Assembly (NCBI GenBank): GCA_003696705.1
Contig: RFGD01000435.1
Coordinates: 1 to 5,651 of the forward strand
Direction of reading: 5' to 3'
Length of the DNA stretch: 5,651 bases
Origin: Alphaproteobacteria bacterium
GTDB lineage: Bacteria; Pseudomonadota; Alphaproteobacteria; Rhodobacterales; Rhodobacteraceae
The position numbers and the translations under genes are program-made. Position 1 is the first letter of the stretch. Each line of letters begins with the position of its first letter. Under the pieces are notes generated by a model. The model did no database searches and was not told where the DNA came from. It saw only the letters and a program-made list of their open reading frames with translations. This document shows positions 5,498 through 5,651 of the stretch, piece after piece.

Positions 5498-5651
5498 GGC
5501 GCGCCGCCTCGACCGCCCGGCGGATCGTCTCGGCCTCGGCCATGGTTGCGGCATGGCCGGCCTCGATCGCCTCGGCTGCGCGGTGAAGCTCGAGCACCAT
5601 GATCCTGAGGATCTTCACGTCGATCTCGACGTCGGGCGGTTCGGCGGCAAG
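5493..5651 (-). CDS. C-terminal end of a protein of unknown function (runs off the window)
   Basis: A minus-strand frame is open from the right edge (5651) to a TGA at 5495-5493, giving 52 residues. Codon third positions are strongly G/C, as in the other genes here. The peptide is acidic and Ala/Glu-rich, begins LAAEPPDVEIDVKIL, and continues as what looks like one long amphipathic helix, ending in ETIRRAVEAARR. I do not recognise the family, and no motif is visible. It faces the P450 gene with a 24-bp gap, a common layout for two true convergent genes. A chance open frame cannot be excluded from so short a piece, and a plus-strand frame over the same bases is also open but lacks a ribosome site and resembles a shadow. 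Confidence 0.5.
   Translation of the reverse strand, partial: LAAEPPDVEIDVKILRIMVLELHRAAEAIEAGHAATMAEAETIRRAVEAARR

Noticed and set aside
1..5651. Searched by eye for tRNA or rRNA genes, CRISPR repeats, insertion-sequence ends, toxin-antitoxin pairs and riboswitch-like leaders.
   Set aside because: No cloverleaf, regularly spaced repeat, transposase or small gene pair was seen; all gaps between genes are 201 bp or shorter.

Overview
The window is high-GC DNA whose coding codons end mostly in G or C. Gene content and protein style suggest an alphaproteobacterium of the Rhodobacterales type: a DctP-Q-M TRAP transporter with a long DctQ, a soluble class I type P450 and an ECHDC3-like crotonase. 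The taxonomic call is inference from protein similarity recalled from memory, not from a search.

Layout, left to right. A short leader with a weak candidate promoter (1-88) precedes a plus-strand crotonase-superfamily gene (89-883). It converges on a minus-strand TRAP operon, with a GC-rich hairpin in the 59-bp gap between them. Read in its own direction, the operon is dctP (4082-3075), a 74-bp gap with a perfect 9-bp inverted repeat, dctQ (3000-2323), then dctM (2319-943) starting 3 nt after the dctQ stop. A 201-bp intergenic region (4083-4283) separates dctP from a divergent plus-strand cytochrome P450 gene (4284-5468). After the P450 stop, a minus-strand reading frame enters from the right edge and ends at 5493; it is probably the C-terminus of a further gene. 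No gene-free stretch exceeds 300 bases.

How the parts could work together. DctP captures an organic acid anion in the periplasm and DctQ/DctM import it with sodium. The P450 could hydroxylate, and the crotonase could act on, a CoA thioester of the same or a related compound. This metabolic link rests on adjacency only; no redox partner, CoA ligase or regulator is visible in the window.

The most notable features are two enzymes lacking textbook catalytic residues. The crotonase lacks both hydratase glutamates, and the P450 has Ala where the I-helix threonine normally lies. The binding protein also has exactly two cysteines after its signal peptide, placed where they could form a disulfide. 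I see no mobile element, CRISPR array, RNA gene or clearly new system; this looks like an ordinary catabolic or transport locus with some subfamily-level peculiarities.
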